Assembly (NCBI GenBank): GCA_964486825.1
Contig: CAZAQS010000315.1
Span: 1 to 5,435, forward strand
DNA from: CAZAQS01 sp964486825
Lineage (GTDB): Bacteria; Chloroflexota; Anaerolineae; Anaerolineales; UBA4823
Reading direction: 5' to 3'
Length of the DNA stretch: 5,435 nt
The notes below the pieces were generated by a model. It was not told the origin of the DNA, searched no databases, and saw only the letters and a list, made by a program, of their open reading frames with translations. Positions within the stretch are counted from its first letter, which is position 1; every line of letters begins with the position of its first letter. A program made the position numbers and the translations under genes. Below, one piece after another: positions 5,238-5,435 of this stretch.

Positions 5238-5435
5238 ATGACCTACCAAAGGGACATGCGAACGGCTACAAACCGAAGACGGTCCAAACACGGATGGGTG
5301 AGATCACCTTTGCTGTTCCACAAGTTCGCGACGGTGGTTTCTACCCTCAAGCGCTGGAAAAAGGGCAGCGCAGCGAGCGTGCTTTGACCCTTACGCTGGC
5401 AGAGATGTATGTTCAAGGCGTTTCTACTCGCAAAG
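5238..5435 (+). pseudogene. IS256-family transposase with N-terminal deletion and frame change, 3' partial
   Basis: ATG at 5238 lies 8 nt after AAAGGAG, but its own frame gives an arginine-rich peptide of about 49 codons that stops at 5385-5387. The recognisable transposase is in another frame (from 5252): GHANGYKPKTVQTRMGEITF, then VPQVRDGGFYPQALEKG and RSERALTLTLAEMYVQGVSTRK. This matches the segment around residues 70-130 of IS256/Mutator-type transposases (about 400 residues, DDE catalysis). That frame is open only from 5234 and has no start codon. The simplest explanation is an internal deletion of some 60-80 codons plus a frame change that joined the start MTYQ to the GHANGY segment. 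The catalytic residues lie beyond the window, so the rest of the gene cannot be judged. Confidence 0.8.

Larger units (their letters stand above)
5141..5435 (+). mobile_element. Left part of an IS256-family insertion sequence, runs off the window
   Basis: The region contains a transposase start and coding sequence with clear IS256-family similarity, and a non-coding leader of about 95 bp. The outer end is set only approximately where integrase similarity ends (about 5138). The terminal inverted repeat and target duplication cannot be confirmed because the right end lies outside the window. Confidence 0.6.

Noticed and set aside
1..5435. CRISPR array, toxin-antitoxin pair or defence genes
   Set aside because: No regularly spaced repeats and no suitable gene pair were seen. 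The accessory portion visible here contains only integrase and insertion sequence remnants.

Overview
The window looks like chromosomal DNA of a member of the Chloroflexota, probably class Anaerolineae. This is inferred from gene content: an acidic helix-hairpin-helix/TPR protein of the kind seen in that group, ndk, and an adjacent radical SAM plus DUF2344 pair. TTG and GTG starts behind good ribosome binding sites fit but do not prove it. No database search was possible, so the taxonomy is a judgement.

Left and centre (1-4689) are a conserved core region, all on the + strand. The first gene is open at the left edge and encodes an acidic, low-complexity protein with recurring tryptophan motifs, a ComEA-like helix-hairpin-helix and C-terminal TPR-like helices. 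A strong two-part stem-loop separates it from ndk (nucleoside diphosphate kinase, TTG start, complete active site). A 13-bp hairpin after ndk is a probable terminator. A perfect extended -10 promoter then drives a leader of about 150 nt containing GC-rich, mutually exclusive stems and two AT-rich palindromes. The leader precedes a two-gene operon: a TIGR03960-type radical SAM protein with two CxxxCxxC motifs, and its small DUF2344/TIGR03936 partner, 11 nt downstream. The biochemical function of this conserved pair is not known to me.

The right part (4690-5435) changes character. A promoter with a 17-bp spacer precedes a tRNA-Arg(CCG) gene. Directly behind the tRNA lies an AT-richer, repeat-rich stretch, then the N-terminal remnant of a tyrosine recombinase broken by at least one frameshift, then the beginning of an IS256-family insertion sequence. 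The transposase of that insertion sequence appears to have lost its N-terminal region. The simplest reading is that an integrative element used the tRNA gene as its attachment site, decayed, and was later interrupted by the insertion sequence.

I found no convincing new multi-gene system. The points most worth a second look are the structured leader of the radical SAM operon, the second cysteine cluster in that protein, the GGTACT-rich repeat block between tRNA and integrase, and the hairpin that hides the ribosome binding site of the IS256 transposase.
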